The position numbers and the translations under genes are program-made. Shown here in pieces: positions 3,813 through 5,883 of a stretch of 5,883 bases of DNA (position 1 is the first letter of the stretch; the number at the start of each line of letters is the position of its first letter). The stretch comes from Chloroflexi bacterium RBG_16_57_11. Its GTDB lineage: Bacteria > Chloroflexota > Anaerolineae > Anaerolineales > UBA4823. The stretch is from positions 1 to 5,883 of the forward strand of contig MGNS01000161.1 of the NCBI GenBank assembly GCA_001795165.1. Direction: 5' to 3'. The notes beneath the pieces are model-generated. The model saw only the letters and a list, made by a program, of their open reading frames with translations. It was not told the DNA's origin and ran no database searches.

Positions 3813-5883
3813 TTACGGCAGGCCGGTAAATTCGCTGGCGGGCCAGTAGCCGGAGTCGATGATCGCTTCCTGGACGTTTTCCTGGTCCACGGAGATCACC
3901 ACGGAAGGCTTGGCAGGCACGTCGATCACACCGTTGTTGTAGGTGTTGGTCTGCTCGGGCGTCCCACCGGACAGGAATGCAACCGCAGCCGCGATCGCAT
4001 CGCCCACCAGGGTGCGGACGTCCTTCAGGACGGTCATCGACTGCTTGCCGTCGATGATGTACTGCACGGAGGCGATTTCGGCGTCCTGGCCGGTCACCAA
4101 GTAGCTGGTGACATCCTTGTCGGCCGCAAAGGCATCCGCGATGGCGCGAGCGGTGCCGTCGTTGGGCGCCAGGATGAACACGTCGCCCTTGTCCTCGGTA
4201 GCCGTGGCGGTCAGGTTGGCCTCCGCCAGGTTCTTGGCGGTGTTGAAGTCCCAGTTGGTGGTCACCTGGCCGATGATCTGGGACATCTCGTCACGCGTCA
4301 GGGTGGGCTTGTCCTGCAGGGCGACCGCTTCGCTGGAGTTCTTGATCACGAAGGTGCCGTCGGCGATCTTGGGCTGCAGCACATTCCAGGCGCCTTCGAA
4401 GAACAGGAAGGCGTTGTTGTCGGAAGCCGCACCGGCGTACAGGAACAGCGGGTGGCCGGTGGCGGTGGCCTTATCGACCAGGTATTGCGCCTGGGCTGCG
4501 CCCACCGCAATGCTGTCGAAGGTCACGTAGTAGTCCACCGCATCCGTGTCGCGGATCAGGCGGTCATACGAAATCACCTTGACGCCAGCATCCCGGGCGG
4601 CTTGGGCCGCCGCCGCAGCGGCTGTGCCATCCTGCGGGCAGATGATCAGCACCTGGATGCCCTTGGTGATCAGCGACTCGACGTTTTCCTTCTCCTTGGC
4701 CGAAGAGCCCTGGCTGAACAAGATCTCAACCTGGTACCCGGCAGCTTCGAGGGCTTCCTTGAAGCGCGTCTCGTCCTGGATCCAGCGTGGCTCATCCTTG
4801 GTCGGCAACACGATGCCGACGCTGCCGCCTTCTACCGCCGCAGCGGTAGGTTCTTCAGCGGGAGCGGGTGCAGCGCCAGGTGAAGTGGCAACCGTGCCGG
4901 CGATGATATCGGCTTTCATCTGGTCGAGCTCAGACTTGAGCTCGGCCGGGACCATCGAGTCGAGGTCATGGAAGGGTGCCAGGCCGACGCCGCCATTCTC
5001 CAGGTTACCCAGAGTGACGCCACCGGCGAAGGTCCCGTCCATGGCGGACTGGATCGCGTTGAAGGTGGTGACATCCATCAGCTTCATCACTGAGGTCAGG
5101 ACGATGTCCTTGTAGTCTGGAGCAGTCAGGTACCAGTCGGAGTCGACGCCGATGATGTAGGCGTTGCCGCGTTCCTTAACGGCAGCCGCAGTGCCCAGGC
5201 CGACCGGGCCGGCGACGGGCATGATGATGTCGGCGCCTTCGTCCATCAGCGTCTCGCCCATGGTGCGGCCGTCATCGGTGGATTCAAAGTTGCCGGTGAA
5301 AAGACCGGTCTGGGTGGCGGGATCCCAACCCAGGACTTCGACGTTGGTGCCGTGCTTCTCGTTGTAGGCCTGTGCGCCCATGGAGAAGCCGTCCATGAAA
5401 ACGGTGACGGTCGGGATCTGGATGCCGCCGAAGGTGCCGATCTTGCCGGTCTTGGACACACCGGCCGCCAGGTAACCAGCCAGGAAACCGGCCTGGTCGG
5501 TGGCGAAGACCTGCCCCAGCACGTTGGGCATGGTCGGGTCATAGGCGAAGTCAACGATGGAGAACAACTGGTTGGGGTTCGCCTCGGCGCCGGCTTTGGT
5601 GGCGTCTCCCAGCAGGAAGCCGACGGTGATGATGATATTGCAGCCTTCATCGATGAAGGCGTTGACGTTCTTCTCGTAATCGGTCTGCTGCTGGCTTTCC
5701 AGGTACTTGCCTTCGATGCCAAGCTTGGTCATGGCATCTTGGACGCCTTTCCAGGCGGTGGCGTTGAAGGACCTGTCGTCGATACCTCCAGCGTCGGTCA
5801 CCTGGCAGGCCTTGAAGGCCATCGCAGGGGGTTCGGTAGCGGCCGCAGGTGGCTCGGTAGCAGCCGCAGGTGGTTGAGTGGGC
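3813..5883 (-). CDS. Fused dual substrate-binding lipoprotein (BMP/PnrA-type domain plus ChvE-type sugar-binding domain), 5' partial
   Basis: The frame is open to the window edge, so the ATG at 5822 is internal and the true start, signal peptide and expected lipobox Cys lie outside. 689 residues are visible. Residues 1-21 are a Pro/Ala/Thr/Glu linker of the kind that follows a lipidated Cys. Residues about 22-331 are a BMP/Med/PnrA-family domain, with the hallmark GGIDDRSFN near its start, then QQQTDYEKN, GFLLGD and MPVAGPVG; this family binds nucleosides and related ligands. Residues about 332-353 are an Ala/Pro/Glu linker. Residues 354-689 are a complete ChvE/XylF-type sugar-binding domain: VLPTKDEPRW, YDRL (equivalent to the Asp-Arg sugar contact of ribose-binding protein), NNAFLFFEGAW, APNDGTARA, TGQDAE and LKDVRTL. 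The protein should sit on the outer face of the membrane and deliver ligand to the permease. Either domain alone is the length of a normal binding protein, so this is a real two-receptor fusion. TAA stop at 3813-3815. Confidence 0.93.
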   Translation of the reverse strand, partial: PTQPPAAATEPPAAATEPPAMAFKACQVTDAGGIDDRSFNATAWKGVQDAMTKLGIEGKYLESQQQTDYEKNVNAFIDEGCNIIITVGFLLGDATKAGAEANPNQLFSIVDFAYDPTMPNVLGQVFATDQAGFLAGYLAAGVSKTGKIGTFGGIQIPTVTVFMDGFSMGAQAYNEKHGTNVEVLGWDPATQTGLFTGNFESTDDGRTMGETLMDEGADIIMPVAGPVGLGTAAAVKERGNAYIIGVDSDWYLTAPDYKDIVLTSVMKLMDVTTFNAIQSAMDGTFAGGVTLGNLENGGVGLAPFHDLDSMVPAELKSELDQMKADIIAGTVATSPGAAPAPAEEPTAAAVEGGSVGIVLPTKDEPRWIQDETRFKEALEAAGYQVEILFSQGSSAKEKENVESLITKGIQVLIICPQDGTAAAAAAQAARDAGVKVISYDRLIRDTDAVDYYVTFDSIAVGAAQAQYLVDKATATGHPLFLYAGAASDNNAFLFFEGAWNVLQPKIADGTFVIKNSSEAVALQDKPTLTRDEMSQIIGQVTTNWDFNTAKNLAEANLTATATEDKGDVFILAPNDGTARAIADAFAADKDVTSYLVTGQDAEIASVQYIIDGKQSMTVLKDVRTLVGDAIAAAVAFLSGGTPEQTNTYNNGVIDVPAKPSVVISVDQENVQEAIIDSGYWPASEFTGLP
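3816..4823 (-). other. ChvE/XylF-type sugar-binding domain within the fused lipoprotein (normal order)
   Basis: This is the second domain of the lipoprotein, about 336 residues in normal N-to-C order, from VGIVLPTKDEPRW to IDSGYWPASEF. It matches the layout of ChvE of Agrobacterium (VGIAMPTK..RW at the start, YDRLI, NNAF, GQDAE, FKD and DGGYY near the end). Known ligands in this group are monosaccharides such as galactose, arabinose, xylose and glucose. It serves here as the reference for the permuted copy inside the ATPase: 4626-4823 corresponds to 1901-2098, and 3816-4625 corresponds to 2135-2944. Confidence 0.88.
4824..4889 (-). other. Inter-domain linker of the fused lipoprotein
   Basis: About 22 residues rich in Ala, Pro, Glu and Gly (PGAAPAPAEEPTAAAVEGG) join the BMP domain to the sugar-binding domain. 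The composition is that of the flexible spacer normally found just after the lipidated Cys of Gram-positive-style or Chloroflexota lipoproteins. This suggests the fusion arose when the second gene lost its start, signal peptide and lipobox but kept its spacer. That history is inference. Confidence 0.7.
4890..5819 (-). other. BMP/PnrA-type binding domain within the fused lipoprotein
   Basis: This is the first of two ligand-binding domains in the lipoprotein. The opening AFKACQVTDAGGIDDRSFN is diagnostic of the BMP (Med, PnrA/TmpC) family, whose characterised members bind purine nucleosides. ATDQAGFLAGYLA and TGLFTGNFESTDDGRTMGE are also family-typical. The boundaries are approximate. Exact ligand cannot be read from sequence: several family members bind ligands other than nucleosides. 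Confidence 0.85.
5823..5876 (-). repeat. Short tandem repeat encoding a PPAAATE-type lipoprotein spacer
   Basis: Two 21-base units at 5835-5855 and 5856-5876 match at 18 of 21 positions, and a partial third unit lies at 5823-5834. They encode the heptapeptide PPAAATE in register, giving a disordered spacer between the expected lipidated N-terminus (outside the window) and the BMP domain. Confidence 0.75.

Noticed and set aside
5246..5722. 158-codon minus-strand frame inside the BMP domain, and plus-strand frames such as 4546-5115
   Set aside because: Their Ser/Pro/Arg-rich, low-complexity translations are typical of shifted frames of a GC-rich gene, and they overlap the recognised BMP and sugar-binding domains.
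5820..5822. ATG at 5822 as start of the lipoprotein gene
   Set aside because: The frame continues upstream through a repeated PPAAATE spacer to the window edge, and a protein starting here would have no signal peptide. The start is outside the window.

Overview
The window holds three consecutive minus-strand genes of an ABC importer operon, read from the right edge to the left: a substrate-binding lipoprotein (5' end beyond position 5883), a double-domain ATPase (3718 to 1151) and a permease (1139 running off position 1). The transporter family is CUT2/BPD_transp_2, closest in character to the GguAB/MmsAB-ChvE multiple-monosaccharide importers. The organism is probably a member of Chloroflexota, class Anaerolineae. 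This is inferred from the wording of the BMP-type binding domain and the Pro/Ala/Thr/Glu lipoprotein linker; there is no rRNA or other taxonomic marker.

Region 3813-5883: one polypeptide fuses two complete periplasmic-type binding proteins. A BMP/Med/PnrA-type (nucleoside-binding family) domain comes first, then an Ala/Pro/Glu linker, then a ChvE/XylF-type sugar-binding domain. Region 3719-3812: a 94-base spacer with a perfect 15-bp hairpin and the ribosome-binding site of the next gene. Region 1151-3718: a GguA-like ATPase whose two nucleotide-binding domains are separated by about 348 extra residues. Region 1-1139: the permease, 379 codons visible, lacking only its C-terminal end.

The exceptional feature is the extra segment in the ATPase. 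It is a second, diverged copy of the ChvE-type sugar-binding domain, and it is circularly permuted. It starts in the middle of the N-terminal lobe, runs to the normal C-terminus, crosses a short Pro/Ser linker, restarts at the normal N-terminus and ends where it began. Almost no residue is lost at the break, and the reading frame is open across both junctions. The flanking NBD1 and NBD2 together make about 507 residues, the usual length of this ATPase family. Since this ATPase is cytosolic, the inserted domain would be a cytoplasmic sugar-binding module between the two ATPase halves. It could serve as an internal sugar sensor that feeds back on transport. That role is inference; the architecture is seen directly. 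I do not know of a described precedent, and an assembly artefact has to be excluded first.

The likely normal operation is that the lipoprotein captures ligand outside the cell, the permease forms the membrane channel, and the ATPase energises it. The hairpin between the binding-protein gene and the ATPase gene could keep the binding protein more abundant than the membrane components.
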